Source of the DNA: JAJDYQ01 sp963662865
Lineage (GTDB): Bacteria > Pseudomonadota > Gammaproteobacteria > JAJDYQ01
Length of the DNA stretch: 64,000 bases
NCBI GenBank assembly: GCA_963662865.1
Contig: OY759969.1
Location: forward strand, 1,922,001 to 1,986,000
Direction: 5' to 3'
A program made the translations under genes and the position numbers. The notes under the pieces were generated by a model. That model worked only from the letters and a program-made list of their open reading frames with translations, made no database searches and had not been told where the DNA came from. Positions 55,175-63,984 of this stretch are shown piece by piece. The first letter of the stretch is position 1, and each line of letters starts with the position of its first letter.

Positions 55175-55840
55175 TCACGACCGGCCATCGTGCAGGGATA
55201 TAACCGGCCAGCCGTTTGCTGTGGCATGTGCGCGTAGTTTATCGTCCGGGTCAACGGCTATCGGGTTATCGACGCTACTCAGTAGCGGCAGGTCGTTGTG
55301 GGAATCACTGTAAAACGTGGCGCCTTGCAGATTGTGGCCGGTTTTTTCCAGCCATTCATTAAGCCGGGTAACCTTGCCCATCTGAAAACAGGGGGTTCCA
55401 ATAACTCTGCCGGTGTAGCCGAAATGGTCCTGTTCCGGCTCAGTGGCCAGTAAGTTTGGAATGCCGAAGCATTGAACAATCAGTTCGGTAACAAACCGGT
55501 TGGTCGCGGTAATGGCGATAAGAATATCACCACGGCTCCGGTGTTTTTCAACCAGACTGACGGCATCTTGAGTAATAACAGGTCTGATAGCGGAATCCAG
55601 AAAATCCTGTCTCCAGGCATGGAGTTGTTCCGAATCATGCTCGGCCAGTGGCTTAAGTGAGAAGGTCAGAAATTCAAGGATGTCCAGGCTTCCTTCACGG
55701 TATTCGCGGTAGAAGCGTTCGTTTTCCCGTTTGTAGTCATCTGCATCGACAATTTTCTTGTCAACCAGATATTGTCCCCACAGGTAATCGCTGTCACCTG
55801 CCAGCAGGGTGTTGTCGAGGTCAAAAATTGCCAGAGTCAT
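55175..55840 (-). CDS. HAD-IB family phosphatase (SerB-like)
   Basis: 221 residues of the HAD superfamily, subfamily IB: motif I DLDNTLLAGD (nucleophile Asp), Thr-containing motif II (AITATNRF) and motif III/IV DSHNDLPLLSSV. Similar proteins act as histidinol-phosphate, phosphoserine or lipid-phosphate phosphatases; the substrate cannot be told here. Single gene, divergent from rppH. Confidence 0.9.
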   Translation of the reverse strand: MTLAIFDLDNTLLAGDSDYLWGQYLVDKKIVDADDYKRENERFYREYREGSLDILEFLTFSLKPLAEHDSEQLHAWRQDFLDSAIRPVITQDAVSLVEKHRSRGDILIAITATNRFVTELIVQCFGIPNLLATEPEQDHFGYTGRVIGTPCFQMGKVTRLNEWLEKTGHNLQGATFYSDSHNDLPLLSSVDNPIAVDPDDKLRAHATANGWPVISLHDGRS

Positions 55841-55943
55841 GTTTGCATATTCATGCCATGAATGAGGCCGCGCAAGGTAGCGGCTTTATGAAGGCCGGAC
55901 AAGCGATTTTCAACTGACTTGAAATATGAAAAAATAGGCAACC

Positions 55944-56462
55944 ATGATTGATCAGCACGGATACCGCGCCAATGTAGGCATTATTTTGAGTAACGGCTCC
56001 GGTCAGGTTTTCTGGGGCCGGCGAACCGGTCAGGATGTCTGGCAGTTTCCGCAAGGCGGTATTCAGAAAAACGAGTCACATAAGGCCGCCATGTTGCGCG
56101 AGCTTCATGAAGAGATCGGCTTGCGTCCGACGGATGTGGAAATTGTAGGCTCAACCGATAGCTGGCTACGCTATAAAATTCCGAAACGTTTTATCCGCTG
56201 GCATTCCAGGCCATTGTGCATTGGTCAGAAACAACGCTGGTTTGTGTTGCGCTTGAGGTGCGATGATAGCCGCGTCTGTCTTGACAGGGATACAACCCCG
56301 GAGCTTGAGGAATGGAAATGGGTTGATTACTGGCATCCCCCCGGGCACGTCGTTGACTTCAAGCGAAAGGTTTATTGCCGTGCGCTGACCGAGCTCGCGC
56401 CGCTGTTACAAAAGGAAAACCAGCGGCCGCAATGGGTTGAAGAGTTTTTGCTGAAACCCTGA
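55944..56462 (+). CDS. rppH: RNA pyrophosphohydrolase RppH
   Basis: Removes pyrophosphate from the 5' end of mRNA, starting RNase E-dependent decay. 172 residues, usual length. Start YRANVGIILSNGSGQVFWGRR and Nudix box GGIQKNESHKAAMLRELHEEIGL (GX5EX7REUXEEXGU complete), plus the WQFPQGG that follows FVLRLRCDD-type strands. Convergent with senA. Confidence 0.95.
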   Translation: MIDQHGYRANVGIILSNGSGQVFWGRRTGQDVWQFPQGGIQKNESHKAAMLRELHEEIGLRPTDVEIVGSTDSWLRYKIPKRFIRWHSRPLCIGQKQRWFVLRLRCDDSRVCLDRDTTPELEEWKWVDYWHPPGHVVDFKRKVYCRALTELAPLLQKENQRPQWVEEFLLKP

Positions 56463-56619
56463 TGTGATGAATTTGAACCAGCCGTTCGGGCCTGCCCATT
56501 CGCGCAATTTATGGGCCGGGGTCGACAGCAAATTTTCCGATATTAACTATTTTGAGCATAGTGACCGCATGATGATTTAATTTCCTGAATCCGGGAGCTG
56601 TCTCGCTTGCGAAGCAGGA

Positions 56620-57891
56620 TTATATCCGGCAGGTCCTGAATCCCGAAAAGACATCATTACGGTCCGGCCCGTAATAATTGCGCCAGGTATTGCGGATCAT
56701 TCTGGACCGGGTTGTCCAGGCTCCGCCTCGAAGTACCCTGGTGATATTGAACAGCGGTCGAGAATAATCGGCATACATATCCGGTACAAAACCGGGGTAG
56801 GGGCGGAAGGTGGTGTCCGTCCATTCCCAGACATTGCCGATCATTTGCCTGCATCCATAAAGGCTGTCGCTTGCCGGCAGCGCAGCAACATCAACGCATC
56901 CCAATGAGCGGCTATCCATGTTGACGGTGGATTCGTCGGGGGGCACATCCCCCCAGGGGAAGGTCCGTTTGTCCGGGCCGGAGGCGGCGAGCTCCCATTC
57001 GGCTTCCGTCGGCAATCGGCGTCCCGCCCATCGGCACCAGGCCCGGGCTTCGTACCAACTGATGTGGATGGCGGGCTGGTAAGGCGCTAGAGGCTGCCAT
57101 TGATCAAAAAAACGGCGTTGCCATTTATTTTCAGTCTTGCGCCAGTAAACCGGATGTTCGAGCTCTCTTTCCTGTCGCCATTGCCAGCCCTCGTCATCCC
57201 AGTATTCGCGGGTGTTATATCCATGGGCTTCAACAAATTCGAGGAACTGTTGATTGGTCACGGGTGCTTTAGCGATTACAAACTCGTCAACTTGAACCGT
57301 GTGACCCCATTTTTCATTATCGAAACAAAATCCGTTGCCTGCCACGGCGCCCAGGGTGTATTCGCAGGCAGGTACGGTGACATCGCCTTCCAACGCCCCG
57401 GCTTCTATCGGCCGCCGCATAGGCGGCTGTAGCGTTGGCGCGGTATAATTCATTGTCTGGCGCGTGTAGGTAAATGCCTCGGTGTGCATGTCTTCGTGAA
57501 ATAGCGCATAGCGATAAAGATACAGGGCTTCTTCGTTATCATCTTCAGACCTTAATAACTGTAGCTCGCGCACCTGTACCTGATCCATGTAGTCACGAAC
57601 GGTGTCCAGCGAGGGGATTGGCAGATCCCAGCGGGTGTCGTGGGCAATATTAACGGAATCGTAAAGCTGGTCCACGTCCGGATGCACACTGGCAAGCCCA
57701 TGTCGCTGACGCAGGCACCACAACTCATGGAAATAGGCTGCATGGCCGATTTCCCAGGGCAATGGATTTATTATGGCCAGATTTTTTGGCCCCATCAATT
57801 GTTCCGGCGTCAGGTCATCTATCAATTGCAGGGTGCGCCTGCGAGCATCGCGTAGCTGATCAGCCAACCTGCTTTTAGAAATTGGAGTCAT
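56620..57891 (-). CDS. senA: Selenoneine synthase SenA (EgtB homologue)
   Basis: Non-haem iron enzyme joining selenium to hercynine. 423 residues: N-terminal DinB-like domain with the iron-binding HX3HXE motif (FHEDMHTEAF) and an upstream His (IGHAAYFHE), then a C-terminal FGE-sulfatase domain (PVTNQQFLEFVEAHGY; LPTEAEWELAA; GNVWEWTDT; GFRTCRI). By sequence alone it could be EgtB (ergothioneine); the divergent neighbour is SenB, a SenA partner, which makes SenA more likely. Hercynine would need EgtD, and the selenium donor SelD/SenC; neither is in this window. Confidence 0.85.
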   Translation of the reverse strand: MTPISKSRLADQLRDARRRTLQLIDDLTPEQLMGPKNLAIINPLPWEIGHAAYFHELWCLRQRHGLASVHPDVDQLYDSVNIAHDTRWDLPIPSLDTVRDYMDQVQVRELQLLRSEDDNEEALYLYRYALFHEDMHTEAFTYTRQTMNYTAPTLQPPMRRPIEAGALEGDVTVPACEYTLGAVAGNGFCFDNEKWGHTVQVDEFVIAKAPVTNQQFLEFVEAHGYNTREYWDDEGWQWRQERELEHPVYWRKTENKWQRRFFDQWQPLAPYQPAIHISWYEARAWCRWAGRRLPTEAEWELAASGPDKRTFPWGDVPPDESTVNMDSRSLGCVDVAALPASDSLYGCRQMIGNVWEWTDTTFRPYPGFVPDMYADYSRPLFNITRVLRGGAWTTRSRMIRNTWRNYYGPDRNDVFSGFRTCRI

Positions 57892-57950
57892 ATGCTGGTA
57901 ATGTTCGCTTGCTGGATAATCACAATAACAGGGTACGGCGGCAACTCAAA

Positions 57951-58898
57951 ATGAAGATCTTCATGATTACTCCGGCGGGCAAGCGCTCGTCGTCCGGGAA
58001 TCAGGCGACGGCGACACGCTGGCGGAAAATTCTGAAACGGCTCGGCCATCGCGTGACAGTCAATTCCGACTGGGATGGTTCTGATACCAATATGATGGTA
58101 GCACTGCATGCGTGGCGTAGTGCGGATACGGTCGAGGCTTTTCGCAAACGGTACCCGGACCGCCCGTTGATCCTGGCACTGACCGGTACCGATCTGTACC
58201 GTTTCATTCATTCCCACCCAACGAAAACATTGAACTCCATTGAATCAGCCGATCAACTGGTCGCCTTACATGATCTGGCTCATCAGGCAATACCTGAAAA
58301 ATACTGGAAAAAACTTAGAATAATCAAACAGTCCGCCATACCAATCGAACAACAGCCGCCAAGATCACGGACATTTGATCTCTGTGTTTGCGGGCATTTG
58401 CGTGACGAAAAGGATTCATTACGTGCGGCCTATGCGGCAAAAAATCTTCCCGAAAATAGTCAAATTCGGATACTGCACTACGGTAGGCCACATAACGAAA
58501 AGTGGAATAAAATGGCACTGGATGAGATGAAGATCAATCCGCGTTATCGCTGGTTTGGTGAGGTGCCTCACTGGAAAATCCGCCGGACCCATGCCCGAAG
58601 CCACGCCATGATACTGAGTTCACGCATGGAGGGCGGTGCCAATGTCGTGTCCGAGGCGATAATGGCGGACTTACCGGTATTGGCGTCAAGGATTGATGGC
58701 AGTGTAGGTCTGCTGGGGGGAGATTATCAGGGGTATTACCCGGTAGCAGATACCGATGCCCTGATGCAACTGATGCTGAAGGCCGAACGGGATGGCGGCT
58801 TCCTGCCCGCGCTGATCAGGCAACAGCAATCTCTGAAAAATGACTTTACCGAGGAAGCTGAATTCACGGGCTGGAAACATTTACTGGAAGCAATATAA
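57951..58898 (+). CDS. senB: Selenosugar synthase SenB (GT4-like glycosyltransferase)
   Basis: Uses UDP-sugar and selenophosphate to make a selenosugar for SenA. 315 residues from the ATG at 57951 (KIFMITPAGKRSSSGNQATATRWRKILKRLGHRV); a frame from 57882 is longer but unlike the family. Family features: LTGTDLYRFI, WFGEVPHWKIRR, SSRMEGGANVVSEAI. This is the TIGR04348-type glycosyltransferase group. The senA start is 59 bases away in the opposite direction, so one short promoter region serves both. Confidence 0.88.
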   Translation: MKIFMITPAGKRSSSGNQATATRWRKILKRLGHRVTVNSDWDGSDTNMMVALHAWRSADTVEAFRKRYPDRPLILALTGTDLYRFIHSHPTKTLNSIESADQLVALHDLAHQAIPEKYWKKLRIIKQSAIPIEQQPPRSRTFDLCVCGHLRDEKDSLRAAYAAKNLPENSQIRILHYGRPHNEKWNKMALDEMKINPRYRWFGEVPHWKIRRTHARSHAMILSSRMEGGANVVSEAIMADLPVLASRIDGSVGLLGGDYQGYYPVADTDALMQLMLKAERDGGFLPALIRQQQSLKNDFTEEAEFTGWKHLLEAI

Positions 58899-59122
58899 TA
58901 ATTTTTTCCAAAATACTGCGAATCACCTATACTTGGCAGGGGAATACAGATAGTCCTGCCGAAGAGATCATGCAGAATCATAGAAAGCCGATGTTTTTTC
59001 CGGTTCGGTCAGAGCGGCTGCCCTGCCTGTTAAAGGGCTTTGTTTAATATGGCGATGTACATCACATAACGATTTTTATCCGTTCTGTATGATGCCGATC
59101 ATCCGTAGCAGAATATGCCGAT

Positions 59123-59635
59123 ATGACCAAGTCATTTTACAAAGTGGTTTACGATGGTGACCTGTTACCGGGTCATAATCAATCCGAGGTTCAAAAGAAG
59201 CTGGCGACGTTACTCAAGCTGGATGAAGCCGCCGCAAGTCGCTTTTTTACCGGCAAGACGCTCACCATGAAGAGCAAACTTGAGTTACCGCAGGCTAAAA
59301 AGTATGCGTGTGCACTCGCCAGATTCGGCGTCATAAGCTATATCATTCAGGAAGCCGCCGGGCCTGTTGAACCGGCGTCCAAGCCGGCAAAGACCGAATC
59401 TTCGAAAGAGGGCTTTGCGGTAACCGATGCCCTCGATACCGCAGCGATCAAGGCGTATTTTGATGGCTTGGATGAAAAACAGGAAGAACCCCAGGAAAAC
59501 ATCAAGCACGAGGTCTTTAGTCTGGACACCTTCGATAAAGAGGTCGCCGATATGCAGAAAGAGGATGTCGAGCTAACCGGTGTACACGATGTGCTGGATG
59601 CAGAACAAATAAAAAATCTGTTGAAAAAGTCGTAG
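59123..59635 (+). CDS. Uncharacterised protein with basic N-terminal domain
   Basis: 170 residues. N-terminal part (residues 1-75: FYKVVYDGDLLPGHNQSEVQKKLATLLKLD; FFTGKTLTMKSKLEL) resembles a small domain seen in front of GYF- or Yip1-like membrane domains in some proteobacteria. Here it is followed by a low-complexity linker and an acidic helical C-terminus. No membrane segments. Function unknown; convergent with the next gene. Confidence 0.7.
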   Translation: MTKSFYKVVYDGDLLPGHNQSEVQKKLATLLKLDEAAASRFFTGKTLTMKSKLELPQAKKYACALARFGVISYIIQEAAGPVEPASKPAKTESSKEGFAVTDALDTAAIKAYFDGLDEKQEEPQENIKHEVFSLDTFDKEVADMQKEDVELTGVHDVLDAEQIKNLLKKS

Positions 59636-59640
59636 CATTT

Positions 59641-60489
59641 TTATTTCAGCAGGGTGATGGCTTCCGTTGAGGTACCGTAGTTTTTTTTAACACGCTGGTG
59701 TCTGGAGATAATTTTGAAAGCCAGCGTGGAATGTGTGGTTACCTCTTCCTGGCGGGCTTTCTCTATTTCCCTGATGACAATCTTTTTGGCGCAAACGGAA
59801 TCGTAGCCGTGGTTTATTTTTACATCAAACTCAAGGCCATGAATCAGCTCACCGACGTAGGTTGAAATGGCAGGTCTGGAAAGATAGTCATGGTGCCGGC
59901 TGCCGTGATTGGTGATATACCAGTCCAGAAAATGCAGGTTAATCAGTCTCATGGTCACTGGCAGATAGATACGCTGGTATATCGGCCAGTCGGCCCGCAC
60001 CCAGATATTAGAAATATGGGCCACACCCTTGCCCTTTAGTTGCAATGGATGACCCAGGTCATAGAGTGTTTCCCCGGGCGGTTCTTTCCGTCGCCGCTCA
60101 AGGTCTGACAGTTCATTAAGCTGCGAAGCCGCCAGAGCTTTATCAAACCTGGCTTGATAGATATATCGGACGCTGGTATTGGTGATCATATAACCGACTT
60201 CGCTGATGATGGCGATAATCAGGTCGCGTAAAGAATCACCGCTGGAACTGATTAGAACGGGTCTGGTTAATGGCTGAATATCTGATTCAGGCTCATCAGG
60301 CAGTCTTATCAGCTCTTCGTCAATTCTGTTGATGCGCGCCTGCAATGCCAGGCGCTCATTGAGCAGTTCCTGTTTTTTGCGGAAAGCCATGGGATGCAAG
60401 TATATATGACCGGGCAGAAAAGTTTTATGACGATGGTCCTGGTCTTTTCTCAGGTCCGCTTGTATCGTACAAATCACGGTTATTTCCAT
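59641..60489 (-). CDS. Uncharacterised protein
   Basis: 282 residues; I do not recognise the family. No signal peptide or membrane segment. It has a coiled-coil-like segment (RKKQELLNERLALQARINRIDEELIRL) and a C-terminal part rich in His/Tyr (HFLDWYITNHGSRHHDYL). The start is uncertain: the ATG at 60390 (AFRKKQELL) may be the true one. It runs to 6 bases from the gene before it, on the other strand. Confidence 0.65.
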   Translation of the reverse strand: MEITVICTIQADLRKDQDHRHKTFLPGHIYLHPMAFRKKQELLNERLALQARINRIDEELIRLPDEPESDIQPLTRPVLISSSGDSLRDLIIAIISEVGYMITNTSVRYIYQARFDKALAASQLNELSDLERRRKEPPGETLYDLGHPLQLKGKGVAHISNIWVRADWPIYQRIYLPVTMRLINLHFLDWYITNHGSRHHDYLSRPAISTYVGELIHGLEFDVKINHGYDSVCAKKIVIREIEKARQEEVTTHSTLAFKIISRHQRVKKNYGTSTEAITLLK

Positions 60490-60603
60490 TTGTATTCACG
60501 TGGACAGGGATTTTTCAGGGGCAACTATCCTATTCAGGCAGTATGACTTGCAGATGGTCGCCGCTAGGATTCAGCCACGCACTTTTATTATTTGGGTATT
60601 GCA

Positions 60604-60825
60604 ATGTTTCCGACTGAGGATATTAAAAAACTGATTGAAGAGGGTATCCCCGGCGCCAGGGTGGAGGTTACGGGTGACGGCTATAAATATGAGGCTATCG
60701 TGGTAAGCGATAAATTCGAGGGGCTTAACACCATGAAGCAGCAGCAGATGGTCTATGCCACTGTAAATCACCTGATCGCCTCAGGTGAAATACACGCACT
60801 GTCTCTAAAAACCTCTGCGGAGTAA
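60604..60825 (+). CDS. ibaG: BolA/IbaG family protein
   Basis: 73 residues from the ATG at 60604; a TTG at 60592 would add residues outside the family. BolA fold with GARVEVTGDGYKYEAIVVSD and the C-terminal IHALSLKT, as in IbaG (YrbA), which is linked to acid resistance and, with monothiol glutaredoxins, to [2Fe-2S] cluster handling. It stands alone; no mlaFEDCB genes next to it, which often neighbour ibaG elsewhere. Confidence 0.88.
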   Translation: MFPTEDIKKLIEEGIPGARVEVTGDGYKYEAIVVSDKFEGLNTMKQQQMVYATVNHLIASGEIHALSLKTSAE

Positions 60826-61019
60826 TACTCAATCAGGCTGGCCGCGCCGGACCAATTGCTCAAGGCAATGGCTTATCACTGACTATGTGTATCGCTTACG
60901 GCACAGGTTTGCATCTGTCGTTTGCTTTATTGCCGGGCTCTCGAAAGGAAGCATAGCTGAATGCTCCAATAAAGCGGCCAACGTGACGCAACATATTGTA
61001 TTTAATCAGTATATTTAAT

Positions 61020-61040
61020 TTATACACAGCTTTATGCACA
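61020..61040 (+). promoter_or_regulatory. Two direct DnaA boxes
   Basis: TTATACACA at 61020-61028 and TTATGCACA at 61032-61040, both fitting the consensus TTWTNCACA, the same direction, one helical turn apart. Confidence 0.65.
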
Positions 61041-61588
61041 AAGACCCATTATCGCCGGTTTCACATCAACACGATTTCATTCAAATATCGGAGCGATCAA
61101 AACTTTAATATAATATTAAAAGTTACTAAACTTCTTGAATTCCCATCCGGATTTGAATGTCGGCCAGCCACTGAAAATCAGCCGGAAAGAAATAATAATT
61201 AATTAAATATCAATAAGTTAGAACTCCTTGCACCTCTCACTGACAGCGACCACCCGGCCCCCCTGCGCTGTAGATTAATTCAGGAGGCAGTTAGCGCATT
61301 AAGCTAGAATTTAATTTAACTTTTATTTGATTTTCCCGCTATTTTGCCTAAAAAGACTCTGCTGGCATTCCTTGCCCTTAAACACAGGTCAGAAAAAATT
61401 ATTCACTGTTTTCCAATATACTGTATGCCCGTGTATTACAGGCCTGTCACATCTTCATAATCAGGATCGAGAAACTGTAACTAATTGATTTTACTGACAT
61501 TATTACATATGTGTGCTTTTTATACAATCTAACAAAAAACTCGACAGAGACATCATTTCATGCCATTTTGCGCACTTAATCCACTGAA

Positions 61589-61611
61589 TTATCCACAGAT
61601 TTTGTGGATAA
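61589..61611. promoter_or_regulatory. Two inverted perfect DnaA boxes upstream of priA
   Basis: TTATCCACA at 61589-61597 and its reverse complement TGTGGATAA at 61603-61611, with 5 bases between, 54 bases before the priA start. Both are the strongest form of the DnaA box (R1 type). DnaA control of priA or origin activity are the options. Confidence 0.75.
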
Positions 61612-61664
61612 ATCGTCCTGTTATTTTTTCGACAGCGAACCACTGCGCAACTTTCATTTAATAC

Positions 61665-63869
61665 ATGCAACCCAAGCCAGCTAACCGCCTGATTCGTGTT
61701 GCGATTAACGTCCCTTTACGTAAATCTTTTGACTACTTGTCGCCTTCCACCTGCCAGGATTCTCATACCCTTCCGGGGTGTCGTGTACGTGTGCCTTTTG
61801 GCAATAAATCAGTCATTGGCATCGTCCTGGAAGTCCATAATCGACAACCCGACTTTGCATTAAAGGAAATCATAGAGTTACTTGATGCAGCACCGGTACT
61901 GGATGAAAAATTACTGAACCTGCTGACCTGGGCCAGTAATTACTACCATCATCCCGTGGGAGAGGTCATCGCGGCGGCGTTGCCCGTCGCAATACGCCAG
62001 GGAAAGGATACTGCACAGAAGGTCGATACCTTTTGGCAGGCTAAATCAGATTCTCCCAGGGCTGAGGCGATCCCGCAACGCGCACCGAAACAACGCAGGC
62101 TCTATGAAATAATTACCAGTCAGCATGGTTGCCATGAGTCCAGGCTCAAAACCATGCTTCAGACGTTTCAACCGGAACTGAAGGCTTTGGAGAAAAAGGG
62201 CCTGATTGTGCGCTGCAATCAGGCCGTCGGCCAGAATAAACCAACCATAAATAGACCCGACTTTGAGCTGAATACCGCCCAGGCAGCGGCTCTTGAAACC
62301 ATTATCCGCTCAGACAAGGCTTTCCGCAGCCATCTTTTATACGGCGTAACCGGCAGCGGGAAAACCGAAGTTTATTTGCGTGCCTCACAGCATTTTCTTG
62401 AACAGGGTAAGCAGGTTCTCATACTCGTCCCTGAAATCGGCCTCACGCCGCAGTTACTGGAGAGCTTTCAACAACGATTTCAAACCAGAATTGCGCTTCT
62501 ACACTCAGGTCTAAGCGACGGAGAACGAAAGCAGGCCTGGTTGGACTCACGTAGCGGCAACGCCCGAATCATCATCGGCACGCGCTCCGCGATCTTTACC
62601 CCTATGCCTGATCCGGGCCTGATCATCGTGGACGAGGAACACGATGGTTCATTCAAACAAATGGAAGGTTTTCGATATTCGGCTCGTGACATCGCTATTA
62701 AGCGTGCGGCCGTATTGAACCTGCCCATTCTATTGGGGAGTGCTACGCCGTCGCTTGAGTCCTTCCATAATACCTATCAAAGCAGATCTCAGTTGCTCAC
62801 CCTGCCTGATCGCACGGCAGATGCCATTCATCCGGAAATCTTCCGGCTGGAGATGCGAAACCAGAAACTGGAGGGCGGCCTGACCCAGGTAACAATAAAC
62901 GCTATAGCAGAGGAGTTAAAACAGGGAGGGCAGATTCTGCTGTTTCTGAATCGGCGCGGATATGCACCCTCTCTGGTCTGTCCCGGCTGCGGCTGGACCG
63001 CTGAATGCCACCGTTGCGATGTCCGCATGACGGTTCACAAGCGGGCAAAGCGAATCCGCTGCCATGTCTGTTCTCATGAAAGCCCCCTGCCTGAACAATG
63101 CCGCAACTGCAACAGCCACACCTTAATCAACATCGGTCAGGGTACTGAGCGACTGGAAGAGTTCCTTACCGAACGTTTTCCAGAAACAGGCATTCTGCGA
63201 ATTGATCGTGATACTACCCGACGTAAAAATGCCTTTGAGAAAATGCTCCGTTCTATTCACTCAGGCCAGCAAAAAATTCTGCTCGGTACACAGATGCTTG
63301 CCAAGGGACATCACTTCCCTCAGGTGGGCACAGTCGTCATTCTTGATGCCGATTACGGGATATACGGCCTGGATTTTCGTGCGCAGGAACATATGGCGCA
63401 GATTTTGACTCAGGTCGCCGGGCGGGCCGGGCGAGCATCCAGAGCCGGAAAGGTTTACATACAGACCCGGCACCCGGAGCACCCTTTTTTTGTGTCCCTG
63501 GGAAAACTCGGCTACGAACCATTTGCCCGAGAACTCAGCCGTGTAAGGGAAAAAACATCAATGCCCCCTTTCAGCTATCTGGCACTTTTAAGGGCGCAGG
63601 CAAACAATAAACGCCTTGTGGAAGACTTCATGCAGCGTGCGGCCGAAGTACTGCAAACTACCGAAGCCGATGGTGTTGAGATATTAGGCCCTTCGGTAGC
63701 GCCGCTGGAACGCAAAGCCGGCTGCTTTCACATGCAGACACTGATAAATTCCCGAAAACGACCGGCATTGCACCACCTTCTAAACCATGCGATAACGCAG
63801 ATTGACATGTTAAAAAACTCTCGCCGGGTACGCTGGTCGGTCGATATAGACCCCTATAATCTGTACTGA
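61665..63869 (+). CDS. priA: Primosomal protein N' (PriA helicase)
   Basis: 3'-5' DNA helicase that restarts stalled forks. 734 residues: N-terminal fork-binding domain (FDYLSPSTCQDSHTLPGCRVRVPFGNK), Walker A GVTGSGKTE, DEEH box, and SAT (GSATPSLE), then the cysteine-rich zinc region (CPGCGWTAECHRCD, CHVCSHESPLPEQCRNC) and C-terminal helicase motifs (QVAGRAGRASRAGK). ATG at 61665. Cytosolic. Confidence 0.97.
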   Translation: MQPKPANRLIRVAINVPLRKSFDYLSPSTCQDSHTLPGCRVRVPFGNKSVIGIVLEVHNRQPDFALKEIIELLDAAPVLDEKLLNLLTWASNYYHHPVGEVIAAALPVAIRQGKDTAQKVDTFWQAKSDSPRAEAIPQRAPKQRRLYEIITSQHGCHESRLKTMLQTFQPELKALEKKGLIVRCNQAVGQNKPTINRPDFELNTAQAAALETIIRSDKAFRSHLLYGVTGSGKTEVYLRASQHFLEQGKQVLILVPEIGLTPQLLESFQQRFQTRIALLHSGLSDGERKQAWLDSRSGNARIIIGTRSAIFTPMPDPGLIIVDEEHDGSFKQMEGFRYSARDIAIKRAAVLNLPILLGSATPSLESFHNTYQSRSQLLTLPDRTADAIHPEIFRLEMRNQKLEGGLTQVTINAIAEELKQGGQILLFLNRRGYAPSLVCPGCGWTAECHRCDVRMTVHKRAKRIRCHVCSHESPLPEQCRNCNSHTLINIGQGTERLEEFLTERFPETGILRIDRDTTRRKNAFEKMLRSIHSGQQKILLGTQMLAKGHHFPQVGTVVILDADYGIYGLDFRAQEHMAQILTQVAGRAGRASRAGKVYIQTRHPEHPFFVSLGKLGYEPFARELSRVREKTSMPPFSYLALLRAQANNKRLVEDFMQRAAEVLQTTEADGVEILGPSVAPLERKAGCFHMQTLINSRKRPALHHLLNHAITQIDMLKNSRRVRWSVDIDPYNLY

Positions 63870-63875
63870 TTATCG

Positions 63876-63984
63876 TTAAGAAATCTCTGATCCATAATAA
63901 TCGAAAGGAAAACAAAAATCGTATTGTTGTTTTCCATGCCCCCGACAGGTCCATGATGGGCTTGTACAGCACTTCCTCAATTAA
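63876..63984. mobile_element. Second copy of the TTAA MITE-like element
   Basis: 109 bp from TTAAGAAATCTCTGA to CTTCCTCAATTAA. The middle (GTTGTTTTCC, then GACAGGTCCA and GATGG) matches 20299-20429. It starts 6 bases after the priA stop codon. Confidence 0.65.

Larger units (their letters stand above)
60826..61664. other. AT-rich intergenic region with DnaA boxes
   Basis: About 840 bases without a convincing gene; the longest frame (60996-61202) has no recognisable features. It holds four DnaA-box matches (see separate entries) and a very AT-rich stretch at 61085-61130. Confidence 0.6.

Noticed and set aside
56620..57891. EgtB (ergothioneine synthase) call
   Set aside because: Possible from domain content alone, but the adjacent TIGR04348-type glycosyltransferase points to SenA; kept as the alternative.
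60996..61202. Small plus-strand gene of 68 codons in the gap before priA
   Set aside because: AT-rich low-complexity sequence, no ribosome-binding site and overlap with the DnaA boxes.
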